Source: CAZXYF01 sp964644705
Lineage (GTDB): Bacteria; Planctomycetota; Brocadiia; SM23-32
Assembly (NCBI GenBank): GCA_964644705.1
Contig: CAZXYF010000044.1
Span: 1 to 19,908, forward strand
DNA length: 19,908 nucleotides
Direction of reading: 5' to 3'
Positions 7,621 through 15,664 of the stretch are shown piece after piece. The notes below the pieces were generated by a model. The model was not told where the DNA came from and made no database searches. It saw only the letters and a program-made list of their open reading frames with translations. Each line of letters starts with the position of its first letter. Positions within the stretch are counted from its first letter, which is position 1. A program made the position numbers and the translations under genes.

Positions 7621-8075
7621 GTGATTAACCAATGCAATTTGAGTAAAACGATGAAACCCGCACGAAAAGCGTCCATCCGGCATTCTGCGGGCCTTATCCA
7701 CGTGCAGGTATGCTACGCGCGTAAACGGGAGGTGTCAAACAAACCCGAACGGACTTGATTCTTGGCGCTTCGGCATCCCGGGCATGCGGGACGGCGCTGA
7801 ATTGGGCCGCTCGAATCCAGATCCGCTTTTTCAGAGAGAGCCTGAAAGCCATGAACCTCAAAACACTGTTTTGGACAGACATGCCCCGCGCCAACCTCTG
7901 CCCACAACTTGCCGGGTCCCGGTTTGACGCTTGTGCAACTGCCCGTAAACTTCTATCATTCACTGCTCGCTGCGCCCATCGAACAACGAGGGATCATGCA
8001 GCAACCCTACATACAACCGCCATAAAAGAAGGTCGTCCATGCCACATTTTCTCTAACACTCGAGGAACAGACACA
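7621..8075. other. Divergent intergenic region between serS and sulfatase 1
   Basis: These 455 bp contain no credible gene. An open frame runs through the right part in phase with sulfatase 1, but it lacks family similarity and a good start. It must hold the divergent promoters of serS and sulfatase 1. No -35/-10 pair stands out: a TTGACG near 7923 has no good -10 at 17 bp. A short perfect palindrome, CCGGGTCCCGG at 7912-7922, recalls the core of the MITE hairpins with the loop deleted. Confidence 0.4.
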
Positions 8076-9545
8076 ATGAGAGTTCTGTATCTTGATCTCG
8101 ACACGCTTCGTCCCGACCATCTCGGATGTTACGGCTACCATCGCAACACCAGCCCCAACATTGATCGCATCGCAGAGGAAGGCGTCCGATTCGACAACTA
8201 CTACTGCTCGGATGCTCCCTGCCTGCCCAGCCGCGCGGCACTGATGACGGGCCGGTTCGGCATCCACAACGGCGTGATTAATCACGGCGGACGATGCGCG
8301 GACAGACGTCACGACGGTGCCGACCGTGGTTTTCGCGACTCCCTGGCCTGGGGGGGCAACCTGCCCAATGTTCTGCGCGACGCCGGGCTTCACAACTGCT
8401 ACATCGGGGGATTCGGCGAACGACATTCCGCTTACTGGTTCTACGCCGGCTTCCACGAGATTCATGATACGGCGATGGGTGGCATGGAATCCGCCGAACA
8501 CGTGATGCCCACAGCCATGGACTGGATCGAGAACAATGCGGAGGAGGACGATTGGTATCTTCACGTGAATTTCTGGGATCCACACACGCCCTACCGCGCA
8601 CCGGAGGATTTCGGCAACCCGTTTGCGGATGATCCACTCCCGGACTGGCTGAATGAAGAGGTGCGTCAGCAACACTGGAAAAAACCCGGACCCCACAGCG
8701 CGCAGGATGTCAATATGTATGACGGGGAGACCAATCCCGACTACCCGCGTCAACCCGGCAAACTGCCCGACATGGACGCGGTGCGAAATCTGATGGACGG
8801 GTATGACTGCGGCATCCGCTACATGGACCAACAGATCGGGCAGCTGTTTTCGGCACTCGAAGAGGCCGGAGTGATGGACGATCTGGTCGTTATCGTCAGT
8901 TCCGATCACGGCGAGAATATGGGCGAACTGGGCATCTACGCCGAACACGGCACCGCCGATAATATCACCTGCCGCATTCCCATGATCGTACGCTGGCCCG
9001 GCCAGACGGAGGCGGGAAGCGTCGATTCCGATCTGCACTACAACCTCGACCTGCTACCGACCATGGCCGAGATGCTCGATCGTCCCGAGAAGGATTACTG
9101 GGATGGATCCAGTTATGCCAGCGTCCTCACCGGCGATGGTCCGGCCGGACGCGAGCAGCTGGTGATCAGTCAGTGCTGCCACGTCTGTCAGCGATCGGTG
9201 CGCTGGGACGACTGGCTTTATATCCGCACCTACCACGACGGATATCACCTCTTCCCCCAGGAACAGCTCTACAACCTGGCTGAGGATCCGCACGAACAGA
9301 TCAACCTGGCCGAGGATCGTCCTGAAATCCTCAATGAAGGTGCCAGTCGCCTTATGAGCTGGCACGATGAGATGATGGAGGATCTGCCGGATGATAAAAA
9401 ATCCGATCCCATGCAGATCGTGCTGGATGAAGGCGGTCCCTTCCACGCCCGAGGACACCTAAAAACATACATTGAGCGCCTCAAGAAAACAGATCGGGAA
9501 CATGCGGTGGAGGAACTCAAACGTCGCCATCCGCAGGAATTCTGA
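8076..9545 (+). CDS. Sulfatase 1 (type I, Cys-type active site, cytoplasmic)
   Basis: This is a sulfatase of 489 residues that hydrolyses sulfate esters, probably on a saccharide. The N-terminal strand MRVLYLDLDTLRPDHLGCYGY carries the metal-binding Asp pair. The active-site signature is C49-L-P-S-R (CxPSR), whose Cys must be converted to formylglycine by an anSME-type radical-SAM enzyme under anaerobic conditions. The C-terminal metal site is SSDHGENMGELGIYAEHG. I chose ATG 8076 because GAGGAA lies 8 nt upstream and the protein then begins directly at the sulfatase fold. Upstream in-frame codons lack similarity and a ribosome-binding site. There is no signal peptide, so it acts in the cytoplasm. 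It stands alone on the plus strand between serS and a repeat cluster. The substrate cannot be deduced; S1-family subtyping would need a profile search. Confidence 0.93.
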   Translation: MRVLYLDLDTLRPDHLGCYGYHRNTSPNIDRIAEEGVRFDNYYCSDAPCLPSRAALMTGRFGIHNGVINHGGRCADRRHDGADRGFRDSLAWGGNLPNVLRDAGLHNCYIGGFGERHSAYWFYAGFHEIHDTAMGGMESAEHVMPTAMDWIENNAEEDDWYLHVNFWDPHTPYRAPEDFGNPFADDPLPDWLNEEVRQQHWKKPGPHSAQDVNMYDGETNPDYPRQPGKLPDMDAVRNLMDGYDCGIRYMDQQIGQLFSALEEAGVMDDLVVIVSSDHGENMGELGIYAEHGTADNITCRIPMIVRWPGQTEAGSVDSDLHYNLDLLPTMAEMLDRPEKDYWDGSSYASVLTGDGPAGREQLVISQCCHVCQRSVRWDDWLYIRTYHDGYHLFPQEQLYNLAEDPHEQINLAEDRPEILNEGASRLMSWHDEMMEDLPDDKKSDPMQIVLDEGGPFHARGHLKTYIERLKKTDREHAVEELKRRHPQEF

Positions 9546-9633
9546 GCCTCGCCCCCGAGGTCCTCCGACCCGGACATTTTACGAGTCGTCAGTTGTGCCG
9601 TACGACGAACAGCTGTGGGAACAGACAAAGGCG

Positions 9634-10084
9634 GTAAGTATTCAGTAAACCACGTGGGTTTTGGGATACCCTACTTGCCGGGCTTGTCCCGGTAGGGGCC
9701 ACCACGGGCCCTGCGCCCGTGGCTTGTATGACTGACTACAAGATATGACATATATTACATTATGTGACTCCACAGGGCTTGCCCCTGTGGCGCGTCACGA
9801 CTCTTTTATGTAGTCCAAAAGGCGCCAAATAGCCCCACAAACGCAAAGTCATCCCCTCCACGGGGATAAACCCCGTGGTGACTATGATAGGTTTGTAATG
9901 TATCTTGTAGTCAATCACAATTTCCACAGGGACATGCCCTGTGGGGAAACAAAACCCGTTTCGCAGAGCGCAACGCGGCATTTTTGAGCGACTTCCAAAG
10001 TCCCAAGCAATTACATTTCGATATCATAGGGACAAGCCCGCCAGCAGACCCCATCTGCAATAACGTGGTCCACTGAAACCTTAC
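9634..10084. mobile_element. Second, larger MITE-like element with the same termini; internally palindromic
   Basis: The left end (9634-9655, GTAAGTATTCAGT...) and the right end (10063-10084, ...CACTGAAACCTTAC) are inverted copies of each other and match the ends of the element at 2946-3274. Flanks CAAAGGCG and AGAAGGAG agree at only 5 of 8 positions, so any target duplication has decayed. Further nested inverted matches are CGGGCTTGTCCC (9679-9690) against GGGACAAGCCCG (10029-10040), and TGACTACAAGATA (9733-9745) against its perfect complement at 9901-9913. The right half is thus an inverted, diverged copy of the left half. No gene is present. It lies between sulfatase 1 and sulfatase 2. Confidence 0.7.
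9702..9944. repeat. Four hairpins of identical geometry (8-bp stem, 5-nt loop)
   Basis: Perfect hairpins lie at 9702-9722 (arm CCACGGGC, loop CCTGC), 9770-9790 (CCACAGGG, CTTGC), 9858-9878 (CCACGGGG, ATAAA) and 9924-9944 (CCACAGGG, ACATG). All have exactly 8 bp of stem and 5 nt of loop and start CCAC. Loops of the last two are in reverse orientation (complement TTTAT and CATGT), fitting the inverted-halves structure of the element. The loops share a pattern close to Y-N-T-R-Y. Confidence 0.85.
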
Positions 10085-10095
10085 AGAAGGAGAGA

Positions 10096-10224
10096 TCGGG
10101 GCAAACGTGCTGGAACAGGATCAGGTGCAGGATTAAGGCGAATGATGCGGGCAAAAGATTAAGTTTATGGGATACCCAACCCCTAATCATGCCCCGTAAT
10201 CTTTTGCCTTAATCTGTTCCCCGA
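10096..10224. repeat. Interrupted palindromic repeat downstream of sulfatase 2
   Basis: The right arm (10197-10224) is the reverse complement of a series of blocks on the left: TCGGGG (10096-10101), GAACAG, GATTAAGGC and GCAAAAGATTA (10151-10161). On the left these blocks are separated by inserts of about 11-12 nt. The loop is 10162-10196. The repeat begins 58 bp past the sulfatase 2 stop and could act as a transcription barrier, but it lacks a T-tract. It probably belongs to a dispersed repeat family. Confidence 0.6.
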
Positions 10225-10281
10225 CGACCAGCAGGCAAGATGCCGGCTCTACGTCAACTAAGGATGGGCATATTACACCGC

Positions 10282-11868
10282 TCAGTGCACGCCCTGCATA
10301 TACAGGCTTCGTTCGGGATGAGGATAATCCTGCAGGATGATCTTATCCAGCAGTTCATCCCGCATTTTCCGACGCAGCTCGGTCGCATCTGCATCCCGAA
10401 CCATATTGTTCTGCTCCCCGGGATCCGTCTCAAGATTGAAGAGCTGTTCACCCTCCCCGCGTGGATAATAGGTGTATCGGGTATCCGCGGTGCGCACGGT
10501 GCGAGCCCAGCGTGTGTAGCTGGCCGACTTGATATTGTTGTAACTCTCGCAATAGGCAGCCGTTCGCCAATCCTCCGGCGTCTTCCCGCGGCACCACGGC
10601 AGAAGTGAATTGCCGGGCTGACGGGTCTCTGGTTTCTCATCGAGGAACGGCCCGCCAGCGGTGGGTTGCGGCGGTGTGCATCCTGTAATGTCCATAATCG
10701 TCGGGAAAACATCCTCCAGCTGCACGAGCGCATCGCAGGACTGCCCGTGGCCCAGGCCCGGTCCCGCCATGATCAGCGGAACCCGTATGCACCCGTCGTA
10801 ATGAAAGCCGGCCTTCCCCTGGAAACCGTGGTCATACATCATCTCGCCGTGATCCGCCAGCAGCACAATGTAAGTGTTGCCCAGCTGACCGTTTTTCTCC
10901 AGCGCCTTCCGCACTCGGCCCAGCTGTTCATCCAGATGGATCAGATCGGCAAAGTAATACTGGCGTACCGTCCGCCAGTTCTCAGGAATTCCATCATCCC
11001 GTGCCAGTTGCGACAATGCGGCGGGCGCGGCCGGATCCTGTCGCCACTCCGCCGGACAGGGCTCTGGAATCATCTCTCTGTTGACACGTTCCATGTATTC
11101 ACCGGGCGGGCAGAATGGTCCATGGGGTTGCACATAACTGACCTGCGCGAAAAATGGCTCGTTCTCCTGCATATTCCGGAGAAATGATTCCGCATGCCCC
11201 GTGATCCATTCGGTTTGAGAAATCTCTTTCGGAAATGGCAATGGGTATTCATGCCAGCTCGCCGGGTAGTCGCAGTCATCCCACGACCATTCCTCGCGCA
11301 ATTTTTCAATTCTCTCCCGGAGGTTTCGATCTTCGGGACCATAATTCTCAAAAGCCGGCAGATGGGTCGGCCAGATGGTCGCCAGAACCGCGTCGTAATA
11401 ATCCGGATGCTCCTGTTCCACCCAATCCAGCCACTCGCCCCCGCGTGCATCCTCCGTAATGTGCGTCTCATCAAAACCGTATTTTTTGTAATCGGGCCGG
11501 ACACTATGATAATGCGGAGTGAAATGAAGTTTCCCGAAACATCCCGTCCGGTAGCCCGCGTCCTGGAGAATTTCCATGAATGTCGGAAGGGAGGGATCCA
11601 GCTGGTACCCGTTCTCCAGCACACCGTGTTGACGCGTCGTCAGCCCCGTGGCAAGCGTCGCCCGGGCCGGCATGCAGAGCGGATTACTGGTGATGCAGCG
11701 GGAAAAATTGGTCCCATGCTCCTGCAACCACTCAATGTTCTCCAGCTGACAAATTCCGTTCTGCGCGGCCTCCAACCATCGGGCCGACAGCTGATCCATC
11801 ATGAAGAGAAGAACATTGGGCCGGTCGTTCCGTTCTGATTTCTGCGACATGGTCTGTTGTTCGGACAC
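10282..11868 (-). CDS. Sulfatase 2 (type I, Cys-type active site, cytoplasmic)
   Basis: This is a sulfatase-like hydrolase of about 528 residues. It has RPNVLLFMMDQLSARW (N-terminal metal-binding strand with Asp-Gln), the active-site signature C-M-P-A-R within SNPLCMPARATLATG (Cys65 with the start used here), GKLHFTPHYHS and the C-terminal metal site LLADHGEMMYDHGFQGKAG. CxPxR Cys is the formylglycine precursor. The start is uncertain. GTG 11868 has GGGGAG 7 nt upstream and is preferred; ATG 11850 (MSQKSE) and ATG 11883 are alternatives that do not affect the fold. There is no signal peptide. It lies 118 bp downstream of sulfatase 3 on the same strand, so the two are probably co-transcribed. 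LEDVFPTIMDITG and FNLETDPGEQNNM are typical late-sulfatase blocks. The substrate is unknown; dual action with sulfatase 3 on a multiply sulfated glycan is inferred. Confidence 0.93.
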   Translation of the reverse strand: MSEQQTMSQKSERNDRPNVLLFMMDQLSARWLEAAQNGICQLENIEWLQEHGTNFSRCITSNPLCMPARATLATGLTTRQHGVLENGYQLDPSLPTFMEILQDAGYRTGCFGKLHFTPHYHSVRPDYKKYGFDETHITEDARGGEWLDWVEQEHPDYYDAVLATIWPTHLPAFENYGPEDRNLRERIEKLREEWSWDDCDYPASWHEYPLPFPKEISQTEWITGHAESFLRNMQENEPFFAQVSYVQPHGPFCPPGEYMERVNREMIPEPCPAEWRQDPAAPAALSQLARDDGIPENWRTVRQYYFADLIHLDEQLGRVRKALEKNGQLGNTYIVLLADHGEMMYDHGFQGKAGFHYDGCIRVPLIMAGPGLGHGQSCDALVQLEDVFPTIMDITGCTPPQPTAGGPFLDEKPETRQPGNSLLPWCRGKTPEDWRTAAYCESYNNIKSASYTRWARTVRTADTRYTYYPRGEGEQLFNLETDPGEQNNMVRDADATELRRKMRDELLDKIILQDYPHPERSLYMQGVH

Positions 11869-11986
11869 TGGACAGCTCCCCATATGTCAGAAATTGATTG
11901 TAATGGTAGATTCTCGCTCAACCGCTCAGGCCCGAACCGGATGGGATTCAGCCCTGCGACGCGCGATACCCGAGGTGTTCGCCCGC

Positions 11987-13531
11987 TTACACCGGAATTG
12001 TCAGAGGCGGTTCTTCGCCCCCACTGGCCCGTCGGCCCAGCTCAACGACGCGTTTCCGCAATCGCTCCAGCTGGTCCCGGCATCCCGGCTCATCAGCGAG
12101 ATTGTGTTCTTCGTTGGGATCTTCTTCAAGGTGAAACAGCTCCTCGTAAATCGCTTGTTCGCCCTCGAGCGTGGACGTCAGGCTTTCGTCGTAATTATCG
12201 AGCGTGCTGCGGAATGGCTGCCCTGCCTGTTCGGGGTCCTCGGTCCGTTCAAAATAGCGGATGTATTTCCAGTCTGTGCCGCGCACGCATTCACTGCGGG
12301 GGTAATTCTGAATATCCATGAGCTGCTCGGCGAAAAAGTCCTGACGCCACTCCGGATGCGCCCCTTCCAGCAACGGCCGGAGACTTCGCCCCTGCATCGT
12401 ATCAGGCACCTTCAGACCCGCCAGCTCCATCATCGTCGGGGCCAGATCGGGCACAAGGACCATTTCATCCCGCACCTGTCCTCCACTGTCCTGCTCCAGA
12501 CGCGGATCATAAATCACGCAGGGAATGTTGAGATCCTCTTCATACAGGAAGCTCTTGCCGCCCAACCCGTGTTCCCCGTGGTGAATGCCATGATCGGTAG
12601 AGAACACGATGATGGTGTTGTCGGCCAGACCCAGCTCACGCAGTTTCCTGCGCAGATTCCCAATGAAACGGTCCACCCCCGTGATCGTCTGATACTCCCG
12701 GATGCGACGCTCGCGCAGGGTCCTGGGAGCGCGGACGTAATCGTAACTCGGCAGATAAATACCGCTGTAAACGTGGTTCGGCAAGCGTCTGTTGTTTAAA
12801 TCCAGCTCCCCAAAAGGCACATAAGTGGGGGGAATGGGGACGTCATCGAACTGATCGCGGTAGAGCGTCCGGTAAATTTCATCATCCGATGGCCGCAGTT
12901 GCATGTTCCCGGTGCTATAGGCATGGGGCAGATTGAAGGTGACACAGAGGCAGAAAGGTTGATCGTCCGGACGCGCCGGCAATGGTCGTTCGCAATTGTC
13001 CAAGAATGCCGGGGCCGGATCCAGGAAATTCATGGCCCCCTCTTCAAAGACTTCCACCTGGGTATCGGCGCGAGCGTTGTTATAAATCGAAGCGCCGGCC
13101 CCCGCCTGTTCTTTGGGGTAGAACCCGCTGTGTCCGTGGTTGCCATACCAGTAGTCGAACACCTCCTCAAAATAACCACTGCCGTACCCTCCATCGCCGG
13201 CCGGGACGTGATTTTTTCCCACCCATCCCACGTAATATCCTGCGTCTTTCAGCCGCATGGGGAAACTGTTTTCCCACGCCTCAGGCGCCACGCTGGAGTG
13301 GCTGTTGAAGTTGACTCCATGCTGGCGTTCCCACTGGCCCAGATAATGACATGTGCGACTGGGCGTGCATGTGGGACTGGTGCAGAACGTGTTGGAAAAC
13401 GTGGTTCCCTGTTGGGCCAGACCGTCAATGTTGGGCGTCTGGACGATGGGATGGCCGCTGCATCCAAGCTGCTCGGCCCGGTGGTCGTCCCCGAGAATAT
13501 AAATGACGTTGGGGCGTTCGCTGATGCTCAT
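11987..13531 (-). CDS. Sulfatase 3 (type I, Cys-type active site, cytoplasmic)
   Basis: This is a protein of 514 residues. RPNVIYILGDDHRAEQLGCSGHP holds the paired metal-binding Asp residues, C55-T-P-S-R is the formylglycine signature (SPTCTPSR), WVGKNHVP carries the conserved Lys and His, and STDHGIHHGEHGLGGKSFLYEE completes the metal site. The tail block LFHLEEDPNEEHNLADEP is typical of sulfatases. I chose ATG 13531 (MSISERPNV) because AAGGAA lies 8-9 nt upstream and the fold starts at once; the frame extends 17 codons further to 13582. No signal peptide is present. It is the first gene of the minus-strand sulfatase pair and is divergent from the BNR_4 protein gene, with 517 bp between the starts. 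Sequence differences from sulfatases 1 and 2 around the substrate pocket suggest a different linkage or sugar, but this cannot be resolved by eye. Confidence 0.94.
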   Translation of the reverse strand: MSISERPNVIYILGDDHRAEQLGCSGHPIVQTPNIDGLAQQGTTFSNTFCTSPTCTPSRTCHYLGQWERQHGVNFNSHSSVAPEAWENSFPMRLKDAGYYVGWVGKNHVPAGDGGYGSGYFEEVFDYWYGNHGHSGFYPKEQAGAGASIYNNARADTQVEVFEEGAMNFLDPAPAFLDNCERPLPARPDDQPFCLCVTFNLPHAYSTGNMQLRPSDDEIYRTLYRDQFDDVPIPPTYVPFGELDLNNRRLPNHVYSGIYLPSYDYVRAPRTLRERRIREYQTITGVDRFIGNLRRKLRELGLADNTIIVFSTDHGIHHGEHGLGGKSFLYEEDLNIPCVIYDPRLEQDSGGQVRDEMVLVPDLAPTMMELAGLKVPDTMQGRSLRPLLEGAHPEWRQDFFAEQLMDIQNYPRSECVRGTDWKYIRYFERTEDPEQAGQPFRSTLDNYDESLTSTLEGEQAIYEELFHLEEDPNEEHNLADEPGCRDQLERLRKRVVELGRRASGGEEPPLTIPV

Positions 13532-14048
13532 ATGATATAGTTCCTTCCGCAGAAAACGCATGATTACTTTCCCATCAGACAAGTATCAGTGCTACGGAAC
13601 GACAAAACAAGTGAACGGGATATTTGCGCTCCGGTTCGTTTCAGACGGCGGTAAGTAAAATCCCCTTCGTCACCCGAAGCGGGCAACCGGCACGCGGGTC
13701 GTGAGCAATCTGTAATCTCCCAGTTTTGCCGTTTTCCGCCGAATTTCAGCAGTCGTTTTTGAAATCCGGCCCCCACGGGTTTATCCCGTGGGTGAAGAAG
13801 ATTGGGTGAGCTACGCACAACGGGATCAAAAACAGGCCCCCATGACCTTGCGTCATGGGTGAATAAGATTGGGCGAGCTAACACAACGGCAACAACGCGA
13901 ATGGACCAAACAGCCCGCGTCCGTGATCGGACGCTCCCCGATCCCATTTATTCGCTTTACCACGAACATTATGGCACCTACCCTACTCATTTGCAGCTGC
14001 GTACAAGAGCATGTTCTCAACGTGTCAACGCCAGTCTTTGGAGACAAC
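13532..14048. other. Divergent intergenic region upstream of sulfatase 3 and the BNR_4 gene
   Basis: These 517 bp contain no supported gene. The open frame ahead of the BNR_4 protein has no recognisable protein sequence. The centre (13768-13890) carries two tandem hairpin units, annotated separately. Promoters for both divergent transcripts must lie here, but no convincing -35/-10 pair was found. Confidence 0.4.
13768..13889 (+). repeat. Two tandem 67-bp units, each with an 8-5-8 hairpin and a conserved tail
   Basis: Unit 1 has arms 13772-13779 (CCCACGGG) and 13785-13792 with loop TTTAT. Unit 2 has arms 13839-13846 (CCCATGAC) and 13852-13859 with loop CTTGC. Three base pairs differ between the stems, all with compensating changes. 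Each hairpin is followed by a shared tail, TGAAGAAGATTGGGTGAGCT in unit 1 and TGAATAAGATTGGGCGAGCT in unit 2, then ACACAACGG-like sequence. The hairpins have the geometry of those at 9702-9944. Confidence 0.8.
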
Positions 14049-15446
14049 ATGATCACACTGAATGAAGAAGCGAATGGCTACTGCGGGATATGGTACGGTT
14101 GCCAGCGCGTGGACTCACCCTATGTCTATAAATACAGTGGCGGACTGGGAACTTACTCCGCCAAACACAGCCCCTTCGCCGTGTATGCGGCCGAGGCGAA
14201 CAAAACCTTCTTCTGTTTCGGAGGGGCCTCAAGGGAATACCACACGCGGGATATCCCCGATGATTCTGAGCCCATCCCGGATGCCCTGCTCCATATGGTC
14301 GCCTGCTACGATCACGATCTGGGGGTGGTCTCGCGACCGACCGTCCTTCTGGACAAACAGACACCCGACGCGCATGATAATCCCGTTATTTCCCTCGATG
14401 AGAAGGGACACATCTGGATTTTTTCCACCGCCCACGGAACCATGCGCCCAACGTTCATTCACCGCAGCACCAAACCATACGATATCGACTCCTTTGAGCT
14501 GATCGATGCAACCCGGCAGAGTCGCTCTTCATCCGTGCCGTTCGACAATTTTTCGTATTTCCAAATCCGTCACCGGGTGCAACATGGATTCGCCGCCTTT
14601 CTCACTCGTTACGACGAGCCCGCCCGCCGGACAGCGGGATACATGACCAGCCCGGACGGACGGCTCTGGTCGCGATGGCAGCCCGTCGCCGCGATCGAGG
14701 AGGGACACTATCAGGTCGGTGAAGTCACGGCGGATCGCGCCGGCACGGCGCTGAATTATCATCCCGCGGGAAACGGACTCAACGGACGTACCAACCTGTA
14801 TTACATGGAGACGCGGGATAATGGCAGAACCTGGCAGAATGTACACGGAAAGGCCCTGGATGCCCCTCTCACCAAACCCCACAACCCCGCCCTGGTACAG
14901 GATTATCAGTCCGACGACCTGCTGCTTTATCTGAAAGACATCGTATTCGACGAGGCCGGTCACCCCGTCATCCTCTATCTCACAGCCCCGGGTTTTGAAC
15001 CCGGCCCCGAAAACGATCCCCGGACCTGGCACACGGCCCGGTGGACCGGAGATGAATGGGAGATACGATCTGTGACAACCTCCGATTCCAACTACGATAT
15101 GGGTTCACTGTATGTCGACGACGGAACATGGCGGATCGTCGCCCCCACCGAACCGGGACCTCAGCCTTATAATCCGGGCGGAGAAATGGTTATGTGGAAG
15201 AGCGATAACCAGGGGGACACCTGGACACGAGCCGCACAGCTGACGGTCGATAGCCCGCGCAACCATACCTACGCTCGTCGTCCCGTCAACTGTCATCCGG
15301 ATTTTTACGCGTTCTGGGCGGACGGCGATACACGGGAGCCCTCGCAGTCGCGCCTGTATTTCTGCAACCGTGCCGGCGAAGTCTTCATGATGCCGCCGGA
15401 GATGTCCTCCGGCTGGGAACGGCCGAGCCCCGTTGAACATGAATAA
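14049..15446 (+). CDS. BNR_4-type Asp-box (sialidase-like beta-propeller) protein
   Basis: This is a protein of 465 residues. It opens with GYCGIWYGCQ...YKYSGGLGTYSAKHSPFAVYAAEANKTFF, which I recognise as the start of BNR_4-type repeat proteins. Three Asp-box-like turns are visible: SPDGRLW (about residue 201), TRDNGRTW (about 254) and SDNQGDTW (about 385). This indicates a six-bladed propeller related to sialidases and polysaccharide lyases. ATG 14049 is preceded by GGAG at 5 nt. An in-frame ATG exists 180 bp upstream, but the added residues resemble nothing. No signal peptide is seen. It sits between two sulfatases and a GH36-like glycosidase, so a role in breaking down a sulfated saccharide, as a hydrolase, lyase or carbohydrate-binding helper, is likely. 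The chemistry is undetermined: I cannot identify the Arg triad of sialidases. Confidence 0.85.
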   Translation: MITLNEEANGYCGIWYGCQRVDSPYVYKYSGGLGTYSAKHSPFAVYAAEANKTFFCFGGASREYHTRDIPDDSEPIPDALLHMVACYDHDLGVVSRPTVLLDKQTPDAHDNPVISLDEKGHIWIFSTAHGTMRPTFIHRSTKPYDIDSFELIDATRQSRSSSVPFDNFSYFQIRHRVQHGFAAFLTRYDEPARRTAGYMTSPDGRLWSRWQPVAAIEEGHYQVGEVTADRAGTALNYHPAGNGLNGRTNLYYMETRDNGRTWQNVHGKALDAPLTKPHNPALVQDYQSDDLLLYLKDIVFDEAGHPVILYLTAPGFEPGPENDPRTWHTARWTGDEWEIRSVTTSDSNYDMGSLYVDDGTWRIVAPTEPGPQPYNPGGEMVMWKSDNQGDTWTRAAQLTVDSPRNHTYARRPVNCHPDFYAFWADGDTREPSQSRLYFCNRAGEVFMMPPEMSSGWERPSPVEHE

Positions 15447-15664
15447 GCCCCCTCCCCCCGTCGTCCCATTGGGGAAACAGTCCCTCCCTCCGCCCCATTG
15501 CAATCCCGTCATGCGAGTGAAATCATCACTCTTTTCCTTTATAAGGTATCCGCGTCATCTGGACATCCACCACCGGAAACAGGGATGTCGCATTGCAATT
15601 AAATCGTCCGCTCTGACCATTCCCGTAAAAACTTCCGAACAAACTTTTGACTTTGCACAACAGA

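Noticed and set aside
7755..8075. N-terminal extension of sulfatase 1 by 107 codons
   Set aside because: The extension has no similarity to sulfatases and no signal peptide, and the internal ATG 8076 has a good ribosome-binding site exactly at the family start.
8007..9038. Minus-strand open frame of 343 codons
   Set aside because: It is the antisense shadow of sulfatase 1, which has catalytic motifs and a good start; the shadow has no recognisable domain.
9546..9633. Small hairpin CCTCG-CCCC-CGAGG right after the sulfatase 1 stop
   Set aside because: Five-bp stem without a T-tract is not a convincing terminator.
9702..9944. CRISPR-like spacing of short palindromes
   Set aside because: Repeats are not identical, spacing is irregular (about 68, 88 and 66 bp between starts), orientation flips, and no cas genes are present.
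11801..12799. Plus-strand open frame of 332 codons
   Set aside because: It is antisense to sulfatase 3 and to the start of sulfatase 2; GC-rich third positions explain the lack of stops.
15497..15599. Palindrome ATTGCAAT occurring twice (15497-15504 and 15592-15599) upstream of the GH36-like gene
   Set aside because: Eight base pairs is too short and the spacing of 95 bp is not informative; no matching regulator gene is nearby. It could be a coincidence.
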